This document shows, piece by piece, positions 54,074-63,688 of a stretch of 64,000 nucleotides of DNA. Below the pieces are notes generated by a model, which did no database searches, was not told where the DNA came from, and saw only the letters and a list, made by a program, of their open reading frames with translations. The position numbers were made by a program, and so were the translations under genes. This DNA comes from Paraburkholderia sabiae (GTDB lineage: Bacteria > Pseudomonadota > Gammaproteobacteria > Burkholderiales > Burkholderiaceae). How positions within the stretch are numbered: position 1 is the stretch's first letter; each line of letters starts with the position of its first letter. The stretch covers positions 3,472,001 through 3,536,000 of the forward strand of contig NZ_CP125295.1 of NCBI RefSeq assembly GCF_030412785.1, in the 5' to 3' direction.

Positions 54074-55867
54074 ATGACTGTTTCCAACGCACCGCCCGTG
54101 AATGGTTCGGATCGCCCGAACAAACCCGCTACCCGTCTGTTGTTGTCGCTATTGCGGCGTTCGCGCGGCGCGCTTGCGCTCGCGTTGATCGCATGCATCG
54201 CGAATGGCGTGTCGAGCGTGTTGCTCGTCGCAACGCTCAATCGCGCATTGAGCGCGCCCGCCGCGGCCGATCTTCCGCTCGCGTTGCGCTTCGGCGCTTG
54301 CGCGCTGGTCGCGCTGATCGCGCGCATCGTGTCGGGCGTGCTGTTCGCCGGGCTTTCGCAGGACACGATGAGCCGCATGCGCGAACATGTGTCCGCGCGC
54401 GTCGCGGCAGCGGAACTGCGCGACGTCGAACGCGTGGGCGCAGCGCCCGTTCAATCGATCCTTACCGACGATGCCACCAACGTGTCGATGCTCTTCTTCG
54501 CGTTGCCCAACATCGTGATGCACGGCTCGATCGTCGCGGGCTGTCTCGCGTATCTCGCGTGGCTGTCGTGGCCCGTCTGTGTGCTGGCGCTTGCTGCCAT
54601 CGTGATCGGCTCGCTCGGTTACCGCTTCGGCGACATTCGCGCGATCGCATCGCTCGAAGCAGCGGGCCGCGCGCAGGACCGGCTGTTCGACTATCTGGGC
54701 TCGTTGTTTGCGGGCGCGAAAGAATTGAAGCTGCATCGCGAGCGCGCACGTCAATTCGTCGACGGACAACTCGGCTCCGCGATCAACGAAGTGCGCGATC
54801 ATCGACGCCGCGCCTTTGTTGCATACGCAGTCGGCGTCGGCTGGATCATCTTTCTGTTCTACGTGTTCCTCGGCGCGGCCACGTTTCTGCCGTCAATCGG
54901 CGTGCATGCCGATGCGCATGCGGCCGCCGGTTATGTGATCGTGTTCCTGTTCATGCTCGTGCCGCTCGACGGCCTGCTGAACAATCTGCCGACCGTCAAC
55001 GCAGCGCGCGTGTCGCTCGAACGCATCGAGCGCGTACTTGCCGAGTTCGAGGAGCAGCATCGCGCCGTTGCGCCGTCGCTCGTTTCGACCGCGCAGTCGG
55101 CGGCCTTCGACACGCTCACGTTGCGCGGCATCACGCACGCGTATTTCCACGAACGCGACGAGCGCATGTTCCGCATCGGGCCCATCGATCTGAGCTTCAA
55201 ACCGGGCGAACTGGTGTTCATCGTCGGCGGCAACGGCAGCGGCAAGACGACGCTCGCAAAAGTGCTGACGGGCCTGTACGAACCGGAAGATGGCGTGATC
55301 GAAGTCGATGGCACAGCCGTCACGCGCGATACGCGGCCCGCGTATCGTGAGCGCTTTTCGACGGTGTTCAACGACTTCCATCTGTTCGATTCGCTGCTCG
55401 GTATCGTCGATCCCGACGATGCGAATGGCAATGCCCGCGCCGCCGCCGATGCACGCGCCAATGCGCTGCTCGCGAAGCTCGCGCTGGATCACAAGGTCAG
55501 CGTGGAAAACGGTACATTCTCAACCCGCGCGTTGTCGACAGGGCAGCGCAAGCGTCTTGCGCTCGTCGTCGCGTATCTGGAAGATCGTCCGTTCTATCTG
55601 TTCGACGAATGGGCCGCCGACCAGGATCCTTCATTCAAGGCCGTGTTTTACGAGCAATTGCTGCCGGAATTGCGTGGACGCGGCAAGACAGTCGTCGTGA
55701 TTACGCACGATGACCGCTACTTCCCGCTTGCCGACCGCGTGCTGAAACTGGATAACGGTGCGATCGTCAACGAAACGCGCGGCGTGCCGCATGCGGTCGC
55801 GGGACAGGCTTCAACGCGCGCGCCCGTTCCTGCCGACGCGCCTCGGCCCAGGATGGACGCAAGTTGA
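54074..55867 (+). CDS. orbE: cyclic-peptide/siderophore ABC exporter, fused permease-ATPase
   Basis: This 597-residue half-transporter (PvdE/SyrD family) has an N-terminal six-helix permease (about 20-320) and a C-terminal nucleotide-binding domain (about 350-570). The Walker A motif is GGNGSGKTT, the ABC signature region is LSTGQRKRL and Walker B lies in FYLFDEWAADQDP. It should move the siderophore or precursor across the inner membrane. It is the only gene of the locus on the plus strand. The ATG at 54074 lacks a clear ribosome site. A terminator follows 31 bp after the stop. Confidence 0.93.
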   Translation: MTVSNAPPVNGSDRPNKPATRLLLSLLRRSRGALALALIACIANGVSSVLLVATLNRALSAPAAADLPLALRFGACALVALIARIVSGVLFAGLSQDTMSRMREHVSARVAAAELRDVERVGAAPVQSILTDDATNVSMLFFALPNIVMHGSIVAGCLAYLAWLSWPVCVLALAAIVIGSLGYRFGDIRAIASLEAAGRAQDRLFDYLGSLFAGAKELKLHRERARQFVDGQLGSAINEVRDHRRRAFVAYAVGVGWIIFLFYVFLGAATFLPSIGVHADAHAAAGYVIVFLFMLVPLDGLLNNLPTVNAARVSLERIERVLAEFEEQHRAVAPSLVSTAQSAAFDTLTLRGITHAYFHERDERMFRIGPIDLSFKPGELVFIVGGNGSGKTTLAKVLTGLYEPEDGVIEVDGTAVTRDTRPAYRERFSTVFNDFHLFDSLLGIVDPDDANGNARAAADARANALLAKLALDHKVSVENGTFSTRALSTGQRKRLALVVAYLEDRPFYLFDEWAADQDPSFKAVFYEQLLPELRGRGKTVVVITHDDRYFPLADRVLKLDNGAIVNETRGVPHAVAGQASTRAPVPADAPRPRMDAS

Positions 55868-55898
55868 AGTTCTGAAACTCTTGAACGTAACGCAATGA

Positions 55899-55933
55899 AA
55901 AGCGCCTTGGGACTGAACATCCCAAGGCGCTTT
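55899..55933. terminator. bidirectional terminator between orbE and orbB
   Basis: A perfect 14-bp stem (AAAGCGCCTTGGGA / TCCCAAGGCGCTTT) with a 7-nt loop between convergent genes. Confidence 0.92.
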
Positions 55934-55954
55934 GTGTTTGAGCGAACCGAACTA

Positions 55955-56956
55955 TCAGCGCGACGCAGATGTTTTAACCGGAGGCAACGAAAGCAGCGCA
56001 TCCGTCAATGCATGCGACAGCTTCAGCGCCGACATCGGTCCGCCGAAGCCCCACACATTGCGCTCGACCAGTGTCACGCGTCCGTCGCGGCGCGCGGGTA
56101 CGAAACGCCAAACGGGCGAATCGAGTTTCGCATCGAGTTTCACGTCGGGGCCCGTCGCGCTCGTCAGCAATACGCTCGTTTGCGGGCGCTGCAACAGATC
56201 TTCGGAGGTGACACAGCGCGTGCCTTCACGCGTCGGTTGCGCGGGCCACAGCGTTACGCCGAGTTGCTTCGCGACGCCACCCGCCATGCTGTTTCCCGTG
56301 TAGGCCCAGTATCGGTCGGGCAAGCCGAGTTCCTGCAACAGCGCGAAATCGGCATGCGTGCGGCCTGCGTCGGCGAGTCGCTTTGCATCGCGCGCGAGCC
56401 CTTCGTCGAGTCGACGTTCGACGGCCTGCGCCTGCACCGTGCGCCCCGTCATGCAGCCGATCGTGTCGAAGATTCTGCGCGCCCATTCGAGCTGCGTCGC
56501 TTGCGCGCCATCGAGCTTCATGTCGGGACTGAACTGGAACAGGACGGTCGGCGCAATCGATTTAAGCGCCGCAAAAATGGGCGCGTGACGGAAGCCAACG
56601 CCGATAATCAGATCGGGCTTGAGCGCGGCGATTGCTTCGAGGCTCGGCTCCTGGCGCGTGCCCACGTCCGGCACCGACTGCATGCGCTCGACGCCGTAGC
56701 CGATCCACGACGGGTAATACGCGGTATCGACCATACCCGCAGGCGTGATATCGAGCGAAAGCAGCGCTTCGGCAAACATGAATTCGAGCACGACGATGCG
56801 CTGCGGATGCGCGGGCAGCGTGTCGCTCGCCTGCGTCACCGTGGGATTCGACGACAGCGGCGTGCACGCGAACGCAGGTGTCACGCCGGCAGCACCCGCG
56901 GAGAGGGCAAACGCGAGACATGCCGCGCCGACTGTCACGCGCAACGCCTGCTTCAT
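55955..56956 (-). CDS. orbB: periplasmic Fe-siderophore binding protein
   Basis: This 333-residue FecB/FhuD-type protein delivers ferric siderophore to the inner-membrane permease. A signal peptide ends near AGVTPAFA. The segments [18 protein letters not shown] and [15 protein letters not shown] are typical of the family. The ATG at 56956 overlaps the orbF stop as ATGA; an ATG at 56965 is an alternative. It is last in the operon from orbH and ends before a terminator. Confidence 0.92.
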   Translation of the reverse strand: MKQALRVTVGAACLAFALSAGAAGVTPAFACTPLSSNPTVTQASDTLPAHPQRIVVLEFMFAEALLSLDITPAGMVDTAYYPSWIGYGVERMQSVPDVGTRQEPSLEAIAALKPDLIIGVGFRHAPIFAALKSIAPTVLFQFSPDMKLDGAQATQLEWARRIFDTIGCMTGRTVQAQAVERRLDEGLARDAKRLADAGRTHADFALLQELGLPDRYWAYTGNSMAGGVAKQLGVTLWPAQPTREGTRCVTSEDLLQRPQTSVLLTSATGPDVKLDAKLDSPVWRFVPARRDGRVTLVERNVWGFGGPMSALKLSHALTDALLSLPPVKTSASR

Positions 56957-57759
56957 CGTATGCATTCTTGCAGCGCGAGTTCTTCGTCGCTCATCGTGAG
57001 TAGTAGCGGACAGCTCGCACACAGTTGATCTTCTCCGGGAATTTCGTAGCGGACGCAGCACACGCGCCGCGCACGAAACGACGCGGGCAATAGCGTCGAA
57101 CGCGGCGTCACGTTGCGCACGGGCACTCGCAGCGGGTTCGGTTCATCGCCGCCGAACAGCACGCGCGATTCGAACAGCCACGCGGCGTCGCGGGTCGCGT
57201 CCGGCATCGCGGCGCATCGTTCGAAGAGCGAGTCGAGCAGATTGCCGACATTGCTCCACAACACGCGCGGTGCGATCTTTGTCATGCTCGCGATCATGTC
57301 GATCACGCCACGCAGGTGCTCATCGACAAGCGATGCATAACGTCGCGCGGGATCGTCCGTGGTTTCGCCGAGTGCATCGTGCGGCAGATAAAGCGCTTCG
57401 GGCATGCCTTCGTTCAGCAGCAACACGCAGCGTGCGGGCGCCATCGCGAGCGGGCGGCGCAGTACAAGCGCGGACACGAGTGCAGCCGGCACCGCGAGCG
57501 CGAAATAGTATTTGCTCCACTGCGACAGCAGCGCACGTGCGTGACGGTCGGCATCGCCTCCGTAGCGCAACGTCATTGCATCGAGGATCGCTGTTCGCTG
57601 TGTGACCAGTTCCGTTAAAGGCACACAGACTCGCGTACCGTCATCGGCGTTCGGCGCGTTGTTGGCAGGCATGCCGAGCCACACACGTCCGACATACTCA
57701 GCGAACGGCGCATCGGTGACGAACGTGGCGAACGGTTTCGCATCCGACGACATCATCAT
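56953..57759 (-). CDS. orbF: FhuF-like ferric siderophore reductase
   Basis: This 268-residue [2Fe-2S] protein reduces cytoplasmic ferric siderophore to release iron. The C-terminal cluster motif is visible as [17 protein letters not shown], a CC-X11-C-X2-C arrangement like FhuF. I chose the ATG at 57759 (ATGATGATG), which overlaps the permease stop as ATGA. The longer frame upstream lies inside the permease gene and is not real. It sits between orbD and orbB. Confidence 0.92.
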   Translation of the reverse strand: MMMSSDAKPFATFVTDAPFAEYVGRVWLGMPANNAPNADDGTRVCVPLTELVTQRTAILDAMTLRYGGDADRHARALLSQWSKYYFALAVPAALVSALVLRRPLAMAPARCVLLLNEGMPEALYLPHDALGETTDDPARRYASLVDEHLRGVIDMIASMTKIAPRVLWSNVGNLLDSLFERCAAMPDATRDAAWLFESRVLFGGDEPNPLRVPVRNVTPRSTLLPASFRARRVCCVRYEIPGEDQLCASCPLLLTMSDEELALQECIR

Positions 57760-59870
57760 CGTCCGCGCTTGCGTTCGCGCCTTGCCTGCACGATCAGCAA
57801 TGCGAGCAGATACGGCGCACCGATCAAGGCGGTCAGCACGCCCGCCGGAATCTCGCGCGGTGCGAGCAGCGTGCGTGCGCCGATATCGGCGGCTGCGAGA
57901 ATCGCTGCGCCGCATGTCGCCGCGAGCCACAGGCGCATACGATGCGCGCGCGCGCCGAGCATCGCTGCAAGATGCGGCGCCATCAAGCCGACAAAACCGA
58001 TGGGACCGACAGCCGCCACCGCCGCACACGCGGCGACCGTCGCAACCGTCAACGCGAGCGGACGCAACAACGCGACGGGCAAACCGAGCGACGCGGCCTG
58101 ATCGTCGCCGAGCGCGAGCAGATCGAGCGGACGCGCGAGCAGCACGAACGCAGGCAGCGCCAGCGCGCACCACGGCAACAGCGCGAGCACATCGCTCCAG
58201 CTGCGCCCATACGTCCCGCCCACCAGCCACACGACGAAGCGCGCGGGCTGCACGCTTTCCTGCACGATCACCCATTGCGCTAGCGTCGTCCATAGCGTGC
58301 CGACTACCAGCCCCGTCAACGCCACGGCAAGCGGCGCGTAGCGCGTGCGCCGGTTCAACGCGAGGATCGCGACAAGCGTAATACCGCCGCCGATCAGCGA
58401 CGACACGGCAATTGTCGCGTGCGCGGCGAGCGGCCAGAACAGCAGCGCGACGAGCGTCGCCAGCGACGCACCCTGCGTCACGCCCACCACCTCGGGCCCC
58501 GCGAGCGGATTGCGCACGACGCTTTGCATCAGCACGCCGCTCGCCGCGAGCATCGCACCCGCAAGCAAGGCGCACGCGACACGCGGCAAACGCAGATCGA
58601 GCAGCATGCGCGCAACGGCATCGTTACCGTTCAAGGCCGCGAGCCAGCGCGAAGGATCGAGTGTGGTCGAACCGAGTGTGCCCGCCGCATAGATCGACAC
58701 AACGACGACTGCAACGACCATCGACGCAATACCGAATGCAGAAAGTCCCGTAATCCACGAAGCAAAACGCCCGCGAGCCGTTTGCGCGGCAGCGTCCGCA
58801 GTGTTCGTGAGCGCCGACGTCCATGCGCCGCCGTGACGGATCATCGCGAGCATCAACGGCGTGCCGACAACAGCAATCGCGACGCCCGTCGAGAGCGTGC
58901 CGTCGAGATCGAGCGCGAGCACCATGCTGTCGGTTGCAAGGACGAGCAATGCGCCGACCAGCGCGGACAGCGGCGCGAGCGCGGCAAGACGCGTCGAGCG
59001 CGAGCCGCGCAGATGGCGCAGCAGATTCGGCGCGATCAGCCCGACATACGACATCGGTCCCGCGATACTCACCGCCACACTCGCAAAGCCGACCGCGACC
59101 AGCAACGCGTAAAAGCGCGCTGCGTCCACACGCACGCCCACGGCAAGTGCGGCGTCATCGCCGAGTGCAATCGGATCGAGCGGACGTACGACGAAGGGCA
59201 GCGCAGCAAGCGGCAACAGCAGCCAAAGCACGGCTGTCAGCAGTCCGTCCGCGCCCGGTTGATAGAGACTGCCGCTCGCCCACAACGCGACGCCCGCGAT
59301 GCTCTGTTCGAAGAACGCGAGCGTGAGCGTCGATACAGCCGAAAACAGCAGCATGCAGACGCTGCCCGCAAGCACCATGCGCAAGGGCGTCGCGCGCCAG
59401 CCTCCCGCTGCTGCCGCGACGCACGCCGCAGCCAGCAGGCCGCACGCGAACAGCAACGGCACCGAAGCCGTGCCCGCCAGCGCGGGAATCAGCATCGCGG
59501 CAAGCAGGCCGAGCTGCGCGCCGCCCGTGATGCCGAGCAGATCCGGCGACGCCAGCGGATTACGCGTCAGCGCCTGAAACAGCGCACCCGCTACGCCGAG
59601 GCATGCGCCCGCGACGATCGCGGCCAGCACGCGCGGCACGTGCAGATTCACCAGCAGCACATGCGCGAGCGCATTTTCGTCGCTCGTGTGTCCTGCATTC
59701 GACGTTGCCGCATGCAGCAGCATCGACAGATCGGGCGCGAGACGCAGCGCTGCAATGACAACGAGCATCACGGTCAGCGATATCGTCAGCATGCCGACGC
59801 GGCTTTGCTGCACGTCGCGCCAGCGCGGCGCCGCGCGCTGCATCCGCTTTCGTGCGGCGAGCGTGGTCAT
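57756..59870 (-). CDS. orbD: fused Fe-siderophore ABC permease, FhuB type
   Basis: This 704-residue inner-membrane permease is a tandem fusion of two FecCD units, as in FhuB. Each half has about ten helices (roughly 25-350 and 380-700) and a conserved GAxLAxAGxxxQ segment (GACLGVAGALFQ near residue 86; GAMLAASGVLMQ near 440). GLIAPNLLRHL and GLMAPHLAAML close the two halves. It overlaps the ATPase gene by 4 bp. It imports the ferric siderophore from OrbB. Confidence 0.94.
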   Translation of the reverse strand: MTTLAARKRMQRAAPRWRDVQQSRVGMLTISLTVMLVVIAALRLAPDLSMLLHAATSNAGHTSDENALAHVLLVNLHVPRVLAAIVAGACLGVAGALFQALTRNPLASPDLLGITGGAQLGLLAAMLIPALAGTASVPLLFACGLLAAACVAAAAGGWRATPLRMVLAGSVCMLLFSAVSTLTLAFFEQSIAGVALWASGSLYQPGADGLLTAVLWLLLPLAALPFVVRPLDPIALGDDAALAVGVRVDAARFYALLVAVGFASVAVSIAGPMSYVGLIAPNLLRHLRGSRSTRLAALAPLSALVGALLVLATDSMVLALDLDGTLSTGVAIAVVGTPLMLAMIRHGGAWTSALTNTADAAAQTARGRFASWITGLSAFGIASMVVAVVVVSIYAAGTLGSTTLDPSRWLAALNGNDAVARMLLDLRLPRVACALLAGAMLAASGVLMQSVVRNPLAGPEVVGVTQGASLATLVALLFWPLAAHATIAVSSLIGGGITLVAILALNRRTRYAPLAVALTGLVVGTLWTTLAQWVIVQESVQPARFVVWLVGGTYGRSWSDVLALLPWCALALPAFVLLARPLDLLALGDDQAASLGLPVALLRPLALTVATVAACAAVAAVGPIGFVGLMAPHLAAMLGARAHRMRLWLAATCGAAILAAADIGARTLLAPREIPAGVLTALIGAPYLLALLIVQARRERKRGR

Positions 59871-60712
59871 GCGGCGAGATCCTTGTCGGCGGCGGATTCG
59901 CGGGTCGCTTCATCGCTGTCGGGATGCGCGGGTACGCACATCGGCGCGCCCGTCTGAGGATGCGCAATACGCAGCATCGGCACGCCGAAGGTCGCTTCGA
60001 GATGCTGCGGGTCGATGATCGCGTCGGGCGTACCCTGCGCGACGATACGGCCGTCGCGCATCAACACGATTTCGTCGCTGTATGCAGCGGCCTGATTCAG
60101 ATCGTGCAGCACCCAGACGATCGTCAGGCCGCGCTCGCGATTCAGTCTGCGCAGTTCGCCGAGTATGTCGAGCTGATGATGAATGTCGAGGTACGTGGTC
60201 GGTTCGTCGAGCAGCACGATGGGCGCACGTTGCGCGAGCGCCATCGCTATCCATGCGCGTTGTCGTTCGCCGCCGGAGAGTGCGGCGACATCGCGCGCGG
60301 CATCGTCGGCGATACCGCTTGCGGCGAGTGCGTCGTCGATCGCAGCGTGATCTTCTTTCGACAAACCACGCATCCAGCCGCCGTGTGCATAGCGCCCATA
60401 CGCAACCAGTTCGCGAACGGAGAGCCCGGCGGGAATCTGGTTGAACTGCGAGAGCATCGTCAGCGTGCGCGCGAGATCGCGCCGTCGATACGAAGCGAGC
60501 GGTTTGTCCGCTACTGTCACCTCGCCTGCAAGCGCGGGCTGCAAACCGGCGAGCGTGCGCAGCAACGTGCTCTTGCCGCATCCGTTCGGCCCGCACAGCG
60601 CCGTCACGCGATTCGCGCGCACGTCGATGTCGAGCGAATCGATCACGACGTGATCGCGATATCCCACTGTCAGCGAACGCGCCGACAGCGCCATGTTCGA
60701 ACTGCTCTTCAT
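59867..60712 (-). CDS. orbC: Fe-siderophore ABC transporter ATPase
   Basis: This 281-residue FepC/FhuC-type ATPase energises the OrbD permease. Walker A is GPNGCGKST near residue 41, the signature LSGGERQRA near residue 144 and Walker B IVLLDEPTTYLDI. I chose the ATG at 60712, 2 bp after the orbG stop; the longer upstream frame lies within orbG. It is coupled to orbD by a 4-bp overlap. Confidence 0.94.
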   Translation of the reverse strand: MKSSSNMALSARSLTVGYRDHVVIDSLDIDVRANRVTALCGPNGCGKSTLLRTLAGLQPALAGEVTVADKPLASYRRRDLARTLTMLSQFNQIPAGLSVRELVAYGRYAHGGWMRGLSKEDHAAIDDALAASGIADDAARDVAALSGGERQRAWIAMALAQRAPIVLLDEPTTYLDIHHQLDILGELRRLNRERGLTIVWVLHDLNQAAAYSDEIVLMRDGRIVAQGTPDAIIDPQHLEATFGVPMLRIAHPQTGAPMCVPAHPDSDEATRESAADKDLAA

Positions 60713-60714
60713 CG

Positions 60715-61740
60715 TTATGTAGCGGTGGCGAATGTCTTCGGCAGGTGGGCGTTCGTCGGTACGCTGTAGCTTTCCGCCATCGCGACGACGACCTTGCGCG
60801 GGCCTTCGAACGGATCGCGAGCGTGCGCCGTCAGCATGTTGTCGAGCATCAATACATCGCCGCCGACCCACGGAAACACGACACGCTGCTGATCCAGCAC
60901 GCCGCGAATCTCGGCGAGCGCATCGGCTTCGAGCGGCGTGCCGTCGCCGTAATAGACATTGCGCGGCACGTTCTCGATTCCCACGGCATCGACGAGCGCT
61001 TCCTGCATGTCTTCGTCGAGCGCGGACAGATGGAACAGATGCGCCTGGTTGAACCACACGCGGTCGCCCGTGCGTGGATGCACCGCGACGGCCTGGCAAT
61101 GCTCACGCGTACGCAGCAGCGCTTCGCCGTCGTCACCTTCACGCCATTCGCATTCGATGCCGCGCGTCGCGCACATCGCGTCGACGGCGCGCGGATCGTC
61201 GGTGCCGAACGCCTGCTGCCACGGCAAATCGAGTCCCTGACCGAAGTTGCGCACGTATAGCAGTTCGCGTCGCGCAAAGCGTTCGATCAACGCGGGATCG
61301 AGCGCACGGTAAATTGCGCGGCTGTCGGCGATCGGCGTCGCGCCGCCAGCGCGTGCGGCGAGCGCGCAATGAAACCAGATGCGCATCGGCCATTCGCGCG
61401 TATACGACTGCTCGTTGTGCAGCGGAATCGAGCGATGCGGCGGATATTCCGTCGACGTATACACCGCGCCTTCGACCTGGCTGCGCGGCGTCGACGCGAA
61501 CTCGTAGCCGATCAACGGCGAGCCGAACGACGCCGCGAATTGCTGGAACGTATCGATCGACGGCACGGCGAAACCTGTGAACAGCACGCCGCCCACACGC
61601 TCGATGCAGTTGTTCGCGATGTCGCGCAAGAGCGGCGCGGCGGCATCGAGCGTCAGCGCGCGATCGCCGCGCGGCGACACGATGGTCGGCAGACCGGGCT
61701 CGATGCGCAGGTCGTCGAGAGTCGGGAGAGTCGCTGTCAT
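60715..61740 (-). CDS. orbG: TauD/SyrP-type Fe(II)/2-oxoglutarate dioxygenase, Asp beta-hydroxylase
   Basis: This 341-residue enzyme probably hydroxylates Asp at the beta carbon while it is bound to the NRPS, giving beta-hydroxy-Asp. The iron ligands are His and Glu in IPLHNEQSYT (near residue 105) and a distal His in NMLTAHARDPFEG, with the 2-oxoglutarate Arg shortly after. The start at 61740 has a GAGGA ribosome site. The Asp code of module 2 in orbI supports the role. It lies between orbH and orbC. Confidence 0.92.
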   Translation of the reverse strand: MTATLPTLDDLRIEPGLPTIVSPRGDRALTLDAAAPLLRDIANNCIERVGGVLFTGFAVPSIDTFQQFAASFGSPLIGYEFASTPRSQVEGAVYTSTEYPPHRSIPLHNEQSYTREWPMRIWFHCALAARAGGATPIADSRAIYRALDPALIERFARRELLYVRNFGQGLDLPWQQAFGTDDPRAVDAMCATRGIECEWREGDDGEALLRTREHCQAVAVHPRTGDRVWFNQAHLFHLSALDEDMQEALVDAVGIENVPRNVYYGDGTPLEADALAEIRGVLDQQRVVFPWVGGDVLMLDNMLTAHARDPFEGPRKVVVAMAESYSVPTNAHLPKTFATAT

Positions 61741-61769
61741 GACGTGTCCTCGGTTGCAGGCCGCGCCCG

Positions 61770-62003
61770 TCAGCGCGCGTTCGATGCAGCGTCCATGTGA
61801 CGGCGCAGGCTCGCGGGGCGCATATCCGTCCAAACGCTTTCGATATGTTCGAGGCACGCGGCTTTCGGCCCGCGCACGCCGACTTCGCGCCAGCCCGCGG
61901 GCACGTCGCGGAACGTCGGCCAGATCGAATACTGTTCTTCGTCGTTGATGACGACCGTGTATTGAACGTCGTCCTGTGCGTCTTGATGCGTGTTCTGGGT
62001 CAT
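61770..62003 (-). CDS. orbH: MbtH-like NRPS chaperone
   Basis: This 77-residue MbtH-family protein supports NRPS adenylation domains. The motifs NDEEQYSIWP, VPAGWREVG and CLEHIESVWTDMRP are the family signature. It is the first gene of the importer/modification operon. An OrbS-type promoter lies about 100 bp upstream, within the end of orbS. Three tandem 11-bp repeats lie in its leader. Confidence 0.96.
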   Translation of the reverse strand: MTQNTHQDAQDDVQYTVVINDEEQYSIWPTFRDVPAGWREVGVRGPKAACLEHIESVWTDMRPASLRRHMDAASNAR

Positions 62004-62023
62004 ATCGTGTGTGCTTGCGTATC

Positions 62024-62056
62024 GGATGAGATGCGGATGAGATGCGGATGAGATGC
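62024..62056. repeat. three tandem copies of an 11-bp unit in the orbH leader
   Basis: GGATGAGATGC is repeated three times without error, directly upstream of orbH and downstream of its promoter, so it should be in the 5' untranslated region. Confidence 0.9.
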
Positions 62057-62080
62057 GGTTGAACGTTTGCCTTCGTCGAT

Positions 62081-62815
62081 TCACGAGGCCGTCATCTGCT
62101 TGACGTTCGACGCGCAGCTTTTTTTACTCCGCCCCGCCGTCTTCGCATACGCGACGTTCTTTGCGCCCGCGTGCATGCACTCCTCGCAATGCTTCGCGGC
62201 GTCGCGGACCATGAAGTGCACGAGCGTCTGCGAAACGTTCAAGGCTCGCGCGGTTTCCTGCAACGTTTCCTCGCGCAGACGTACGCGCTCGAATGCGCTG
62301 CGCGTGCGTTCGGGCAATTGCGCGAGAGCGTCGAAGGCGTGACGCAGCGAGTCGCGCGTCATGAGCGCGGACTCGGGCGTGGGTTCAGGCGACGGCACTT
62401 CGAGTCCGTCTTCCTCGCACGTGTGCCACGTGTTTTCGAGCGACTGTCGGCGGCATGCGTCGATCGATGCATTGCGCACCATGCGCGCGACGTAAGCGAG
62501 CGGTTGACGCACGTCGTCCTGATTCGGAAAGCCCGTGAGTTTGATGAACACGTCATGCACGACGTCTTCTGCACGGCTCGAACAGCCGACGAACGAACGC
62601 GCCAGCTGGATCAGCGAACGCCGGTTTTCGATCAGCACGTCGAGCAGCAATCCTTCGCAGCCGGTTTCGCGACGCGAACGCGCAGCGTGCGGCTCGGCGG
62701 GCATGCGGGCAACGCACACGGGCGGCTCGCAGTCGATGTCCTCCAGTGCTCCTGGTGCGAACGCCGCCGGATGACGGTCGACCCGCGCCGCAAAACTCGC
62801 CATTGATTCAGCCAT
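62081..62815 (-). CDS. orbS: ECF sigma factor for siderophore genes, OrbS/PvdS type
   Basis: This 244-residue iron-starvation sigma factor has region 2 (about 62-125, LIQLARSFVGCSSRAEDVVH) and region 4 (about 160-220, RTRSAFERVRLREETLQETA). It carries nine cysteines, including HCEEC and a later Cys in the C-terminal tail. No anti-sigma gene is adjacent, so control is probably by Fur. The start at 62815 has a GGAG ribosome site; an ATG at 62803 is possible. Its end contains the orbH promoter. Confidence 0.92.
   Translation of the reverse strand: MAESMASFAARVDRHPAAFAPGALEDIDCEPPVCVARMPAEPHAARSRRETGCEGLLLDVLIENRRSLIQLARSFVGCSSRAEDVVHDVFIKLTGFPNQDDVRQPLAYVARMVRNASIDACRRQSLENTWHTCEEDGLEVPSPEPTPESALMTRDSLRHAFDALAQLPERTRSAFERVRLREETLQETARALNVSQTLVHFMVRDAAKHCEECMHAGAKNVAYAKTAGRSKKSCASNVKQMTAS
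62102..62126 (-). promoter_or_regulatory. OrbS/PvdS-type promoter of orbH, inside orbS
   Basis: On the minus strand TAAA (62126-62123), exactly 17 bp, then CGTC (62105-62102). It lies within the last 15 codons of orbS, 99 bp upstream of orbH. Confidence 0.8.
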
Positions 62816-62867
62816 CGACTCGTCTCCACCTTGCTCTCGATCAGATGGGAGTGAATCTAACGTAAAC

Positions 62868-62886
62868 GCGAATCATTCTCAATCAA
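62868..62886. promoter_or_regulatory. candidate Fur box upstream of orbS
   Basis: The 19-bp stretch GCGAATCATTCTCAATCAA resembles the Fur consensus on the minus strand (11 of 19 by hand count) and lies 53 bp upstream of orbS, where Fur control is expected. Confidence 0.45.
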
Positions 62887-62927
62887 TCGACAGGCGATTC
62901 TTATTATTTTTTGGTGACATTTATGCT

Positions 62928-63623
62928 TTATGAGTCGTTTTGCGACCAGGCGATGCAGGCCGCATAGCCTTGCGGGGCGTGGATCCAGGCTGCCAGTAAG
63001 TTTCGGATAGCGTCGGGGCGCTGCGTCTCCGGCACGAATCCGTCGATACGCGCCGGAAGGACGGTTAGTTGCGTGATATGCTCCGAAATCCCGACGCCGG
63101 CCGCCTTCAGAAGCGCCTCTTTCGCGACCCACGCGTCGAAGAATGCGTGCTGGGATTGCGCGGCATCGCGACCTTGCAGCCATGCGGTTTCATCGGCTGT
63201 CAGCGTCGCTCGCGCGATGCCTTGCCAGTCGAAATCGGATACGCGCGTTTCGATGTCGACGCCCACGCGTCGCCGTGTCGACAACGCGATCAAGCCATGC
63301 GCGCCGGAGTGCGACACGTTGAAATCGACGGATACGGGCGAATCGATCATGTGCGGACGCCCTGCTTCGTCGGCTGCGATGCGTATGTCTTGCGCGTCGA
63401 TCTTCGTCGCGTCCGACAGCAGCGCGCGCAACGCCGCGCGTACGCTTGCGAAGCGGATCGCGTCGTGGTGACGATGAAAACGCGCCGCGCGCTCGCGTTC
63501 GTCGACAGATAACGTATCGAATGCGGGCGCAGCGAGTGTCTGGTCGAAAGCGAAATCGACCCGCCACAACGCGATGTCGTGCGGGCCGGGATGCGGCAAA
63601 GGGAAACGGTCAACAGAGTTCAT
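62928..63623 (-). CDS. Sfp-type 4'-phosphopantetheinyl transferase
   Basis: This 231-residue enzyme attaches phosphopantetheine to the NRPS carrier domains. The motifs FNVSHSGAHGLIAL (near residue 100), GVDIE and FFDAWVAKEALLKA are the family signature. I chose the ATG at 63623; a TTG at 63635 is in frame. It is upstream of orbS in the same direction, with a 112-bp gap that holds the candidate Fur box. Confidence 0.92.
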   Translation of the reverse strand: MNSVDRFPLPHPGPHDIALWRVDFAFDQTLAAPAFDTLSVDERERAARFHRHHDAIRFASVRAALRALLSDATKIDAQDIRIAADEAGRPHMIDSPVSVDFNVSHSGAHGLIALSTRRRVGVDIETRVSDFDWQGIARATLTADETAWLQGRDAAQSQHAFFDAWVAKEALLKAAGVGISEHITQLTVLPARIDGFVPETQRPDAIRNLLAAWIHAPQGYAACIAWSQNDS

Positions 63624-63632
63624 TCGATACGC

Positions 63633-63667
63633 CAACGCTCACGCAGCCCAATGCTGCCTAAGCGTTG
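63633..63667. other. hairpin with outer and inner stems
   Basis: Outer stem CAACGCT/AGCGTTG and inner stem GCAGC/GCTGC with small bulges, between the MFS stop and the PPTase start. It could end the MFS transcript. There is no clear T-run on the minus strand, so it is a weak call. Confidence 0.35.
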
Positions 63668-63688
63668 ACGAATGAGAGGCGCGCTTTT

